From Pseudomonadota bacterium (lineage in GTDB: Bacteria; Pseudomonadota; Alphaproteobacteria; Rhodospirillales; Magnetospirillaceae): 7,463 nucleotides of DNA. Each line of letters opens with the position of its first letter. Position 1 is the stretch's first letter. The position numbers and the translations under genes are program-made. This document shows positions 1 through 6,252 of the stretch, piece by piece. The stretch covers positions 1 to 7,463 of the forward strand of contig JAEZFE010000033.1 in NCBI GenBank assembly GCA_023437865.1. The letters run 5' to 3'. The notes beneath the pieces were generated by a model that saw only the letters and a list, made by a program, of their open reading frames with translations, ran no database searches and was not told where the DNA came from.

Positions 1-155
1 GGTCCCACCGGCCCCGATACGGTCATCGCCAGGAAGGTGGCGATGACCGAGGGAACTACCGCCAGCGCCAGCACGAAGGCCAGCTTGCGTGCCAGCCCGA
101 CCTTCCTGCTCCACACCATTAGGCGCGGCCACAGCCGCCGGCGGTCGCTCGCCAC
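1..155 (-). CDS. ntrY: NtrY nitrogen-regulation sensor histidine kinase, N-terminal fragment (runs off the left edge)
   Basis: Only the first 51 codons are present. They encode a short basic cytoplasmic leader (DRRRLWPRL, then WSRKVGLARK) followed by a hydrophobic segment (LAFVLALAVVPSVIATFLAM) and a SGPVG turn. This matches the start of NtrY, the multi-pass membrane histidine kinase that partners the response regulator NtrX and normally lies just downstream of ntrC in alphaproteobacteria. The kinase domains are outside the window, so identity rests on the N-terminus and gene order. I chose the GTG at 155-153 as start: it shares its G with the ntrC stop (TAGTG) and has GGGGTGG at 171-165 about 9 nt upstream. 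The first ATG (119-117) has no visible ribosome binding site and would drop the 12-residue basic leader. If that ATG is used instead, 35 nt separate the genes. Confidence 0.8.
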   Translation of the reverse strand, partial: MASDRRRLWPRLMVWSRKVGLARKLAFVLALAVVPSVIATFLAMTVSGPVG

Positions 156-1606
156 TATTTCAGGCCACCCCGGGCCACTGAGACGTCGAGGTCGCGTATT
201 TTCTTGCGGAGCGTGTTACGGTTGAGCCCCAGGATCTGCGCGGCCTTGATCTGGTTGCCCCGGGTTGCCTCTAGCGCCAGCGCGATGAGCGGCTTCTCCA
301 CCTCGCGCAGCACGCGGTCGTAGACACCCGGCGGCGGCAGGTTGTCACCATGGCTGGAAAAATACTCACGCAGATGGCGCTCGACGGTGGCGGACAGGCC
401 CTCTCCTTCCGAGGCCCCCATAGCGTCCACCGTAGGCAAGCCACCGGCCAGTTCCGCCTCGATCACGTCGATACCAATGACTTCCTGCGAATAGAGCGCG
501 GCCAGACGGCGCACTAAATTCTCGAGTTCGCGCACGTTGCCAGGCCAGCGGTGGCGCTTGAGCCTGTCCATGGCCTGGGCGTCAATGGTTTTCGGCGGCA
601 GGCCCTCAGACGCGGCCTGGCCGAGGAAATGGCGTACCAATTCCGGGATGTCCTCGGCGCGCTCTCGCAAGGGCGGCAGGCGAATGGGAACGACGTTGAG
701 GCGGTAGAACAAATCCTCGCGGAACAGGCCCTGCCGGATCAGCTGGGTCAGGTCGCGGTGGGTAGCAGCGACGATACGCACATTGGCGCGGATGGGGGTG
801 CGGCCACCCACCGTGGTGTATTCGCCCTCTTGCAGCACGCGCAGCAGGCGGGTCTGCGCCTCGGGCGGCATATCGCCGATTTCGTCCAGGAACAGGGTGC
901 CGCCCTCGGCCTGCTCGAAGCGGCCAGCGGCGCGCTGGGTAGCGCCGGTAAACGCGCCCTTTTCATGACCGAACAATTCGCTTTCGATCAGTTCGCGTGG
1001 AATGGCGGCCATATTGATGGCGACAAAGCTGCCGTTGCGGCGCTTGCCGTAATTGTGCAGCGCACGCGCCACCAGTTCCTTGCCTGTACCCGATTCGCCG
1101 GTAATCATTACCGTCAGATCGGTGCCCATGAGACGGGCCAGCGTCCGGTAGATCTCCTGCATGGCCGGCGAGCGACCGATCAGCGGCAGCTTTTCCTCCT
1201 CCTCGGCGTCGACGCCGCCATCGGCAGGGCTGGAGCGGGGCGTAGAGAGAGCCCGGTTGACCACCGCAACCAATTCCTTCAGGTCGAAGGGCTTGGGCAG
1301 ATATTCGAAGGCGCCGCGCTGGGTGGCCTTGACCGCCGTCAGCAGGGTGTTCTGGGCGCTCATGACGATAATCCGCATGTCGGGGCGGATCTTCTTGATG
1401 CGCGGCAACAAATCGAGGCCGCTTTCGTCAGGCATCACAACGTCGGTAATGACGAGGTCCCCCTCGCCCTCAGAAACCCAACGCCACAGGGTGGAGGCGT
1501 TGCCGGTGGTACGCACCTCATAGCCGGCACGGCCAAGGGCCTGAGCGAGAACGGTGCGGATACCGCGGTCGTCGTCCGCGACAAGAATGGTCGAAGTGGT
1601 GGTCAT
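155..1606 (-). CDS. ntrC: NtrC, nitrogen-regulation response regulator and sigma-54 activator
   Basis: This 483-residue protein has the full NtrC architecture. The receiver domain (about 1-120) carries the acidic pocket D11/D12, phospho-acceptor D55 in VITDVVMP, S83 and K105. The AAA+ sigma-54 interaction domain (about 142-375) has Walker A GESGTGKE (170-177), the GAFTGA loop (217-222) that contacts sigma-54, Walker [13 protein letters not shown] (about 235-246) and the [14 protein letters not shown] arginine-finger region (292-304). A Fis-type helix-turn-helix lies at about 444-470. All key residues are intact. When phosphorylated by NtrB under nitrogen limitation, NtrC oligomerises and drives open-complex formation at sigma-54 promoters of nitrogen-assimilation genes. 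I chose the ATG at 1606 ([13 protein letters not shown]) because the receiver domain starts right after it; the longer reading from 1699 lies inside ntrB. It starts 4 nt after the ntrB stop, with AAGAGGGGGA (1630-1621) somewhat far upstream, so coupling to ntrB is likely. Confidence 0.97.
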   Translation of the reverse strand: MTTTSTILVADDDRGIRTVLAQALGRAGYEVRTTGNASTLWRWVSEGEGDLVITDVVMPDESGLDLLPRIKKIRPDMRIIVMSAQNTLLTAVKATQRGAFEYLPKPFDLKELVAVVNRALSTPRSSPADGGVDAEEEEKLPLIGRSPAMQEIYRTLARLMGTDLTVMITGESGTGKELVARALHNYGKRRNGSFVAINMAAIPRELIESELFGHEKGAFTGATQRAAGRFEQAEGGTLFLDEIGDMPPEAQTRLLRVLQEGEYTTVGGRTPIRANVRIVAATHRDLTQLIRQGLFREDLFYRLNVVPIRLPPLRERAEDIPELVRHFLGQAASEGLPPKTIDAQAMDRLKRHRWPGNVRELENLVRRLAALYSQEVIGIDVIEAELAGGLPTVDAMGASEGEGLSATVERHLREYFSSHGDNLPPPGVYDRVLREVEKPLIALALEATRGNQIKAAQILGLNRNTLRKKIRDLDVSVARGGLK

Positions 1607-1610
1607 GGTA

Positions 1611-2729
1611 TTAGAACTCGTCCCCCTCTTGGACCATGGGCAGCATGACGCGGAAAATCGTGCGGCGCGGCATACTGTCGAACTCGACGATGCCGCCATG
1701 GTCTCCTACGATTTTGGCCACTAATGCGAGCCCTAGGCCCTTCCCCGAGGGTTTGGTCGTGACGAAAGCGTCGAACAGGTGCGGCCTCAGGTCCTCGGGG
1801 ATCCCTGGGCCATTGTCTTGGATACTGACCACCAGCGGCAAATGCCGCCGCGCATCGCTACCGGGCACGGCCAGGCGGACACCGTGCTGGTAGGCGGTGG
1901 CGATGACGACCTCACCCCCGTCAGGGGGCGTGGCCTCGACAGCGTTCTTGACCAGATTCAGGAATACCTGGATCAACTGGTCGCGATTGCCAAATACCGG
2001 CGGCAACGACGGATCATAATTCTCGATAATGCGCACATTGCGGCCAAAGCCGTTTTCAGCCAGGCGGCGGACGTGCTCCAGCACTTGGTGGATGTTGATG
2101 GGCGCACGGTCCACCGACGGCTTGTCCGAGAACACCTCCATGCGGTCCACCAGGGCGACGATGCGATCGGCTTCATCCACGATGAGGCGGGTCAGCACGC
2201 GATCATCCTCGCTGGCGCTGGTCTCAAGCAACTGCGCGGCACCACGGATGCCCGATAGCGGGTTCTTGACCTCATGGGCCAGCATCGCGGCCATGGCGGT
2301 GACCGACCGCGCAGCGTTACGGCTAGCCAATGAACCGCCGATCTTCAGGGCAATGGATTGCTCGATCAGCGAAACCACGACGTGGCCGGGCTTCTCGGTG
2401 ATGGGGGCCGCCTGAACGGTCACGGTGCGGTGGCCCGTGCGCGGGGTGTCGAGGGCTATGCCATGCTCGGACACCACCAGGGCATTGTCTCGGGCTTGTG
2501 AGATCAGCGACAGAATAGGGCTGTCCGACGGCAGCAGATCAGTGATGGCATGGCCACACAGATAGCTGGCACCGGACTGGAAAAGCTGCTCGGCCGACGC
2601 GTTGACGTAGTTGATGACGCCCGCCTCATCCACCACCAGCACGGCAGAGGCCAGAGCCCCCAGCACGATGGCGGGATCCATGGCGTTACCCGATGTCAGC
2701 CGGCGCAGCATGGCACTTGCCTTTCCCAT
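1611..2729 (-). CDS. ntrB: NtrB, PAS-domain nitrogen sensor histidine kinase/phosphatase
   Basis: This is a soluble 372-residue two-component kinase with no membrane segment, as expected for NtrB, which takes its signal from the PII protein. An N-terminal PAS domain spans about 20-120. The dimerisation/phospho-acceptor helix carries His152 in [19 protein letters not shown], the NtrB-type H box. The ATPase domain shows the N box ([13 protein letters not shown], 254-266), G1 (DNGPGIP, 305-311) and G2 ([14 protein letters not shown], 328-341). Its role is to phosphorylate NtrC when nitrogen is short and to dephosphorylate it when PII is unmodified. The annotated ATG overlaps the dusB stop as TAATG. 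An internal ATG seven codons in (2711-2709) is preceded by GGGAAAGG at a good distance and could be the true or an additional start; both lie before the PAS domain. ntrC follows after 4 nt. Confidence 0.96.
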   Translation of the reverse strand: MGKASAMLRRLTSGNAMDPAIVLGALASAVLVVDEAGVINYVNASAEQLFQSGASYLCGHAITDLLPSDSPILSLISQARDNALVVSEHGIALDTPRTGHRTVTVQAAPITEKPGHVVVSLIEQSIALKIGGSLASRNAARSVTAMAAMLAHEVKNPLSGIRGAAQLLETSASEDDRVLTRLIVDEADRIVALVDRMEVFSDKPSVDRAPINIHQVLEHVRRLAENGFGRNVRIIENYDPSLPPVFGNRDQLIQVFLNLVKNAVEATPPDGGEVVIATAYQHGVRLAVPGSDARRHLPLVVSIQDNGPGIPEDLRPHLFDAFVTTKPSGKGLGLALVAKIVGDHGGIVEFDSMPRRTIFRVMLPMVQEGDEF

Positions 2730-3736
2730 TACGCGGCGACCTTTTCAAGAAGAGGCGAATAGAACCCTAGAATGGCCTCGCGAACCTTAGCGGAGTCGGA
2801 CATCCGGTTGATCTCGCTGCGGAATTCGGTGGAGCCGCGAAGCCCTTTGGAATACCAGGCAATATGCTTGCGCGCCATGCGCACGCCAGTTTCGGCGCCA
2901 TAATGGCTCAGCATGGCATCCAGGTGCTCAAGCACGATCTCAAGCTGGGTTGCCAGTTCCGGATCGGCTTTGCGTTCGCCGGTCGCGAGGAAATGGGCGA
3001 CCTGACCAGGGAACCACGGGCGACCATAGGTAGCGCGCCCCACCATGACGCCATCGGCCCCCGATTCCTCCAGCGCGCGGATGGCGTCCTCGATCGTCTC
3101 GATATCGCCGTTGACCACTACCGGGATGGAAACCGCCTCCTTGACGCGGCGGACGAAGCTCCAATCGGCACTGCCCGTATAAAACTGCTGACGGGTGCGG
3201 CCATGGATGGTGACCATCTTGATGCCGCTCTCCTCGGCGATCCTCGCCAAACGGGGAGCGTTCAGGTTGGTATGGTCCCAGCCCATGCGGCATTTGAGCG
3301 TCACTGGAATGTCAACCGCATTGACGGTGGACTCCATCAGGCGGCCGGCAAGCACCTCATCCTTCATCAAGGCTGAGCCCGCCTCGCCCTTCACGGCGAC
3401 CTTCTTGACCGGACAGCCCATATTGATGTCGATGATGGCCGCACCGCGGTCCTGGTTCATGCGCGCCGCTTCGGCCATGACCTCGGGCTCACACCCGGCG
3501 AGCTGCACGGAAATGGGCTGCTCGATCTCGGTATGCGACACCATCTGCATGGTCTGCCGCGTCTCGCGGATCATGGCCTGGCTGGCGATCATCTCGGACA
3601 CCACCAGGCCCGCGCCCATGCGCTTCACCAGCCGGCGAAACGGCATGTCGGTAACGCCCGACATGGGGGCCAGGATAACCGGATTGTCCAGGGCAACCCG
3701 GCCGATGGTCAAGGATTTGGGGGGAGTGCTCTGCAT
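2729..3736 (-). CDS. dusB: tRNA-dihydrouridine synthase DusB (NifR3 family)
   Basis: This 335-residue FMN-dependent enzyme reduces specific uridines in the tRNA D-loop to dihydrouridine using NADPH. Family signatures run from end to end: [14 protein letters not shown] near the N-terminus (24-36), [10 protein letters not shown] with catalytic Cys108 and GSALM after it (120-124), CRMGWD (149-154), [11 protein letters not shown] (176-186), VVVNGDI (206-212) and the FMN phosphate-site stretch [14 protein letters not shown] (228-241). Length and domain order (TIM barrel, then helical tRNA-binding domain) are normal. In alphaproteobacteria this gene, historically nifR3, is the usual first gene of the ntrBC operon, as here. 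The ATG at 3736 is the only reasonable start: an in-frame TAA lies 9 nt upstream, and the conserved [10 protein letters not shown] follows at residue 11. No Shine-Dalgarno sequence precedes it (upstream reads AAATACGCACC), which is unusual. The stop overlaps the ntrB start by one base. Confidence 0.97.
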   Translation of the reverse strand: MQSTPPKSLTIGRVALDNPVILAPMSGVTDMPFRRLVKRMGAGLVVSEMIASQAMIRETRQTMQMVSHTEIEQPISVQLAGCEPEVMAEAARMNQDRGAAIIDINMGCPVKKVAVKGEAGSALMKDEVLAGRLMESTVNAVDIPVTLKCRMGWDHTNLNAPRLARIAEESGIKMVTIHGRTRQQFYTGSADWSFVRRVKEAVSIPVVVNGDIETIEDAIRALEESGADGVMVGRATYGRPWFPGQVAHFLATGERKADPELATQLEIVLEHLDAMLSHYGAETGVRMARKHIAWYSKGLRGSTEFRSEINRMSDSAKVREAILGFYSPLLEKVAA

Positions 3737-3747
3737 GGTGCGTATTT

Positions 3748-3753
3748 ATTATG
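3748..3753 (-). promoter_or_regulatory. possible -10 box just upstream of dusB
   Basis: The minus strand reads CATAAT, five of six matches to TATAAT, ending 11 nt before the dusB ATG. A -35 candidate, TTGCCG, lies 19 nt further up within the intergenic hairpin, which is a poor spacing. If used, transcription would start about 4 nt before the ATG and give a nearly leaderless dusB-ntrBC message, consistent with the missing ribosome binding site. The box is AT-rich sequence in a GC-rich genome, so chance is possible. Read-through from the CcsA-like gene is the alternative. Confidence 0.3.
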
Positions 3754-3763
3754 CAGACGATGC

Positions 3764-3795
3764 CCAGCGCAACGGCAAAAGCCGTTTGGCGCTGG
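3764..3795 (-). repeat. imperfect inverted repeat between the CcsA-like gene and dusB
   Basis: The arms CCAGCGC + AACGGC (3764-3776) and GCCGTT + GCGCTGG (3781-3786 and 3789-3795) pair over 13 bp around a 4-nt loop, interrupted only by a 2-nt bulge at 3787-3788. It sits 19 bp after the stop of the CcsA-like gene. The minus-strand sequence that follows, GCATCGTCTGC, has no T run, so it is not a classical intrinsic terminator for that direction. On the plus strand it is followed by CAATTTTG, but no plus-strand gene ends here. It could partly terminate, stabilise the 3' end of the upstream message, or act as an attenuator before dusB. Confidence 0.6.
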
Positions 3796-3814
3796 ACAAT
3801 TTTGCAGCAACTTC

Positions 3815-4609
3815 TTAGCGAAGCACCTGCGTGACGAATTTCACCCCAGGATAAGCCAAGGTGAGCAGCAGATATGCCACCAACACCACGCGCGCGGCCA
3901 CCCGCCCCCGAACGCCGCACACCCGATGGCCGAGCAGCAGGGCGCCGATCAGCGCGAAGGCCACGAGCGACAACAGGGCCTTGTGGTCCAGCTTCAACAG
4001 CGCGCCGGTCTCGAAGTACTGGGTGGCCATACCGGTGGCCAGGCCCAAGCCCAGCACCAGCTCAGTGGCGATCAGCAGGCGGCCCGCCAGGCGTTCGCCC
4101 TCGATGACGGCAGGCAGCATGCGGGTCAGCCGGCTGGGCCGCTTCCGCTTGAGCGCCCGCTCCTGCAGGAACACCGCCAGCGAGGCCACGGCTGCCAGCG
4201 TTAGCAGCGCATAGGTCAACACCGAGACGACGATGTGCATCTGCACCCACACGGCAGGCGCGCCACCGATCATGGGCCGAGGCTCACCCCGCATCACCGA
4301 AGCAAGAACGCCCATGGCGGCAAGATACGGCATTAACAGAGGCGCCAGCCGCCAGCCAGCTGGATTGACTACCGCCGAGCCGGCGAACAGGACGGTGATG
4401 GCGGCGATACTGACCCACAGGGCGGTGCCCAGGTCCGTGTGCCAAGCTCCCGAAACCAGCGCTAGCGCGAAGGCTGCTGTTCCCGCGACGGCGAGGCCGA
4501 CGACCGCCCAAAAGGCAGCATCACGCGCAGCTCCGGTGCGCAACGGAATAATTGCAGCGGGGACCAGCGAGGCCAGGGCGACGGCGTTGAGGATCATAGG
4601 CATGGACAT
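3815..4609 (-). CDS. CcsA/YpjD-family cytochrome c assembly membrane protein
   Basis: From the ATG at 4609 this is a 264-residue, very hydrophobic protein with about eight predicted membrane segments, the size of E. coli YpjD. The C-terminal half carries the family pattern: MHIVVSVLTYALLTLAAVAS (124-143, with H125), the short LQERALKRK cytoplasmic turn (148-156), LDHKALLSLVA (207-217, with H209), LLLGHRVCGVRGRVAAR (224-240) and a final LAYPGVKFVTQVL helix. Conserved histidines in this family are candidate haem ligands in CcsA proteins; the WWD haem motif of true CcsA is not visible, so it fits the YpjD branch, whose biochemical role is poorly defined. A longer reading from 4723 would add 38 polar, low-complexity residues across the divergent promoter region, so I rejected it. 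ATGs at 4603 and 4597 are alternatives. No Shine-Dalgarno is visible; an extended -10 lies 7 nt upstream. It is transcribed toward dusB. Confidence 0.82.
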   Translation of the reverse strand: MSMPMILNAVALASLVPAAIIPLRTGAARDAAFWAVVGLAVAGTAAFALALVSGAWHTDLGTALWVSIAAITVLFAGSAVVNPAGWRLAPLLMPYLAAMGVLASVMRGEPRPMIGGAPAVWVQMHIVVSVLTYALLTLAAVASLAVFLQERALKRKRPSRLTRMLPAVIEGERLAGRLLIATELVLGLGLATGMATQYFETGALLKLDHKALLSLVAFALIGALLLGHRVCGVRGRVAARVVLVAYLLLTLAYPGVKFVTQVLR

Positions 4610-4616
4610 GGGGGCG

Positions 4617-4625
4617 ACTATAGCA
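4617..4625 (-). promoter_or_regulatory. extended -10 promoter for the CcsA-like gene, predicting a leaderless mRNA
   Basis: The minus strand reads TGCTATAGT: a TGn extension plus TATAGT, five of six matches to TATAAT. No good -35 is seen at 16-18 nt, which is typical of extended -10 promoters. Exactly 7 nt separate the box from the ATG at 4609, so the expected transcription start falls on or next to the A of the start codon. This agrees with the absence of any Shine-Dalgarno (the spacer is CGCCCCC). Confidence 0.5.
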
Positions 4626-4659
4626 CTGTTTGCCGCCACGAAAAGCGCGGGTGTGGGCC

Positions 4660-4688
4660 TTGGCAGACAGGCTCGCTGAGCATAGGCT
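4660..4688 (+). promoter_or_regulatory. ispDF: candidate sigma-70-type promoter for ispDF
   Basis: TTGGCA (4660-4665, five of six to TTGACA) is followed after 17 nt by TAGGCT (4683-4688, only three of six). Transcription would start near 4695, leaving a leader of about 20 nt that still includes the ribosome binding site at 4705. It faces away from the leaderless-type promoter of the CcsA-like gene in the same 107-bp interval. The weak -10 keeps confidence low. Confidence 0.35.
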
Positions 4689-4704
4689 CGGGGGCTTTTT
4701 CCAC

Positions 4705-4710
4705 GGAGGA
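4705..4710 (+). promoter_or_regulatory. ispDF: ribosome binding site of ispDF
   Basis: GGAGGA lies 6 nt before the ATG at 4717 and decides that start. Another ATG at 4713 is in a different frame and too close to the site. It contrasts with the leaderless-looking gene on the other strand. Confidence 0.85.
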
Positions 4711-4716
4711 TGATGG

Positions 4717-5868
4717 ATGCCAAAGGTTGTGGCGTTGGTGGTTGCCGCCGGTCGAGGCCGGCGCTTCGGCGGCGATGTTCCCAAACAGTATCAGGACCTC
4801 GCCGGCCGGCCGGTCCTGCGTCACACCCTATCGGCGCTTGCTGTCAATCCGCAGGTTGACGCAGTGCGGGCGGTGATCCACCCTGACGATGCCGTCCTTT
4901 ATGCTGAGGCCGCACGAGGCCTGCACCTGCTCGACCCGGTTCATGGTGGCGCCACACGGCAGGATTCGGTGCGGCTCGGGCTGGAGAGCTTCGCTCCCCT
5001 AGCTCCTGACATGGTCATGATCCACGACGGGGCCCGCCCCTTCGTCGATGCCGGGACCGTCACCCGCGCCATCGCCGCACTGGACCGGCATCCCGGTGCA
5101 ATTCCCGCAGTTGCCGTGGCCGATACGCTGAAGCGCGGCGCCAATGGCATGGTGTCAACCACCGTTGACCGTGCCGATTTGTGGCGGGCGCAGACCCCAC
5201 AAGCCTTCCGTTACGCCGACATCATGGCCGCCCATTCCGCCGCCGCCGGCGAGGAGCTGACGGATGATGCCGCAGTCGCTGAGCGCGCTGGACTGGCGGT
5301 CGCCATCACCCTAGGTTCGGAAGAGAACTTCAAAATCACGACTACCGCCGACCTCGAGCGCGCGCGCGCCGTCTTCGCCGGGCCGGGCGAGACCCGCATG
5401 GGCAGTGGCTACGACGTGCATCGTTTCGCGCCGGGAACGGGCGTGTGGCTGTGCGGAGTCGAAATCCCCCACGACTGCACGCTGGAGGGCCATTCCGACG
5501 CCGACGTTGCGCTGCATGCGGCCACCGATGCCGTTCTAGGCGCCATCTCCGCCGCCGATATCGGGCGACATTTCCCGCCCACGGATGCCAAGTGGAAGGG
5601 CGCCTCCTCCGACCGCTTCTTGGCGCATGCGGGCAGTTTGGTGTCAGCCTTGGGGGGGCGGATCATCCATCTGGACATCACCATCATCTGCGAGCGCCCC
5701 AAGATCGGGCCCTACCGGGCCGTTATGCAGGCACGTGTGGCGGATATCCTGGGCATTCGCCAAGACCGGGTAAGCGTCAAGGCAACCACCACTGAGGGCC
5801 TGGGTTTCACTGGGCGGCGTGAGGGTATCGCCGCCCAGGCGGTGGCTACCGTTTGGCTTCCGCGCTGA
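4717..5868 (+). CDS. ispDF: bifunctional IspD/IspF (MEP cytidylyltransferase and MEcPP synthase)
   Basis: This single 383-residue protein carries two enzymes of the MEP isoprenoid pathway. Residues 1 to about 225 are IspD, which makes CDP-methylerythritol from MEP and CTP. Its motifs are the VVAAGRGRRFG nucleotide-binding loop (8-18), PKQYQDLAGRPVL (22-34), MIHDGARPFVD (101-111), WRAQTPQAFR (156-165) and TDDAAVAERAG (182-192). Residues from about 228 are IspF, which makes the cyclodiphosphate; metal ligands D233 and H235 (SGYDVHRF) and H267 (GHSDADVALHA), HFPPTD (285-290) and the C-terminal TTTEGLGFTGRREGIAAQAV are all present. The IspE kinase step falls between the two and is not encoded here. 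The fusion is a known alphaproteobacterial form, not an artefact: one open frame with no internal stop. It is divergent from the CcsA-like gene, and its 3' end overlaps convergent cutA by 23 bp. Confidence 0.97.
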   Translation: MPKVVALVVAAGRGRRFGGDVPKQYQDLAGRPVLRHTLSALAVNPQVDAVRAVIHPDDAVLYAEAARGLHLLDPVHGGATRQDSVRLGLESFAPLAPDMVMIHDGARPFVDAGTVTRAIAALDRHPGAIPAVAVADTLKRGANGMVSTTVDRADLWRAQTPQAFRYADIMAAHSAAAGEELTDDAAVAERAGLAVAITLGSEENFKITTTADLERARAVFAGPGETRMGSGYDVHRFAPGTGVWLCGVEIPHDCTLEGHSDADVALHAATDAVLGAISAADIGRHFPPTDAKWKGASSDRFLAHAGSLVSALGGRIIHLDITIICERPKIGPYRAVMQARVADILGIRQDRVSVKATTTEGLGFTGRREGIAAQAVATVWLPR

Positions 5869-6169
5869 TCCAGTCCAGGAAGGCAGGGTTACCGCCGTCT
5901 ATGGGGAGCGCCACCACGCACGGACATTCGTAAGGGTGGACCTCCCTCACTCGCTCGGTCAGAACGCCCACCAGTGCGGCGCACGTTTTGACGACCAATG
6001 CGACCTCGCCATCCTCGTTCAACTTGCCGTCCCACCAATAGACCGAGGTGATCGCGCCCAGCACGTTGGCGCAGGCGGCGAGGCGCTCTTCCACCAGCAG
6101 GCGCGCAAGTCTTAGCGCTTCCTCCTGGTTGGGAGCGGTCATGTAGACCAGGCGGACATCTTCGGCCAT
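5846..6169 (-). CDS. cutA: CutA1 divalent-cation tolerance protein
   Basis: This 107-residue protein has the normal CutA1 length and signature: MTAPNQEEALRLARLLVEER, LAACANVLGAITSVYWWDGK, a central EVALVVKT strand, RVREVHPYECPCVVALPI and the terminal GNPAFLDWI. CutA1 forms a very stable trimer with a PII-like ferredoxin fold. It was linked genetically to copper and other divalent-cation tolerance, but its exact function is unsettled. The Cys in LAAC and the His and Cys residues in VHPYECPC are possible metal-contact residues. I chose the ATG at 6169 because a near-perfect AGGAGGT sits 4 nt upstream and family homology starts right after it; the upstream ATG at 6208 would add 13 non-conserved residues. 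The last 23 bp overlap the end of ispDF in antisense, so neither gene can have a terminator before the other's coding end. Confidence 0.95.
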   Translation of the reverse strand: MAEDVRLVYMTAPNQEEALRLARLLVEERLAACANVLGAITSVYWWDGKLNEDGEVALVVKTCAALVGVLTERVREVHPYECPCVVALPIDGGNPAFLDWISAEAKR

Positions 6170-6173
6170 GGCG

Positions 6174-6180
6174 ACCTCCT
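6174..6180 (-). promoter_or_regulatory. cutA: strong ribosome binding site of cutA, inside competing hairpins
   Basis: The minus strand reads AGGAGGT followed by CGCC and ATG. It is the strongest Shine-Dalgarno in the window and decides the cutA start. Its bases can pair with CTTCCT at 6194-6189 (6 bp with one G-U, 8-nt loop), and its first three bases are part of the 9-bp inverted repeat 6178-6186/6204-6212, so access may depend on leader folding. Confidence 0.85.
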
Positions 6181-6217
6181 GTTGGGCGAGGAAGCTTGCC
6201 GCACCCAACAGGTGCGG
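6178..6217 (-). repeat. overlapping, mutually exclusive inverted repeats in front of cutA
   Basis: Repeat A is CCGCACC-N5-GGTGCGG (6199-6217), a perfect 7-bp-arm palindrome with a 5-nt centre. Repeat B is CCTGTTGGG (6178-6186) with CCCAACAGG (6204-6212), 9 bp with a 17-nt loop. B uses bases 6204-6205 and 6211-6212 that A needs, so the two cannot form together, and B takes in the first three bases of the cutA Shine-Dalgarno. At DNA level, A contains GCAC-N7-GTGC, the shape of an NtrC site, and could instead be an operator. Which reading is right depends on where cutA transcription starts, which the sequence does not settle. Confidence 0.6.
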
Positions 6218-6219
6218 TC

Positions 6220-6252
6220 AACAAAAGGGCGGAACCGCGCAGGTTCCGCCCT
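6220..6252 (-). terminator. intrinsic terminator reading on the minus strand
   Basis: The arms AGGGCGGAACC (6226-6236) and GGTTCCGCCCT (6242-6252) pair perfectly over 11 bp around the 5-nt loop 6237-6241. On the minus strand the stem runs into TTTGTT (6225-6220), a short U tract. On the plus strand it is followed by ATCAGTCG, so it should work in one direction only. It lies 140 nt after the stop of the glycosyltransferase-like gene and about 50 nt before cutA. It would end the former's transcript and insulate or attenuate cutA. Confidence 0.8.

Noticed and set aside
551..1648. 365-residue plus-strand reading frame opposite ntrC
   Set aside because: It is antisense to a fully conserved ntrC with all motifs intact. 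Its translation is rich in R, G, A and Q with no recognisable domain, as expected for a shadow frame in high-GC DNA.
2709..2720. TGGCACTTGCC resembling a sigma-54 promoter near the ntrB start
   Set aside because: The two elements are directly joined, without the spacer a sigma-54 promoter needs, and it lies inside coding sequence.
3533..4204. 223-residue plus-strand frame spanning the dusB/CcsA-like junction
   Set aside because: It lies across two real genes and their intergenic hairpin, has Q/H/A-rich low-complexity composition, and shows no ribosome binding site or family motif.
4610..4723. 38-residue N-terminal extension of the CcsA-like protein
   Set aside because: The extension is polar, unlike a membrane protein start, and would cover both divergent promoter candidates. 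The ATG cluster at 4609-4595 fits the family's length.
6181..6217. Sigma-54 promoter next to the NtrC-like palindrome
   Set aside because: GG and GC pairs are present on both strands, but spacings are 8, 9 or 12 nt instead of the required 10.
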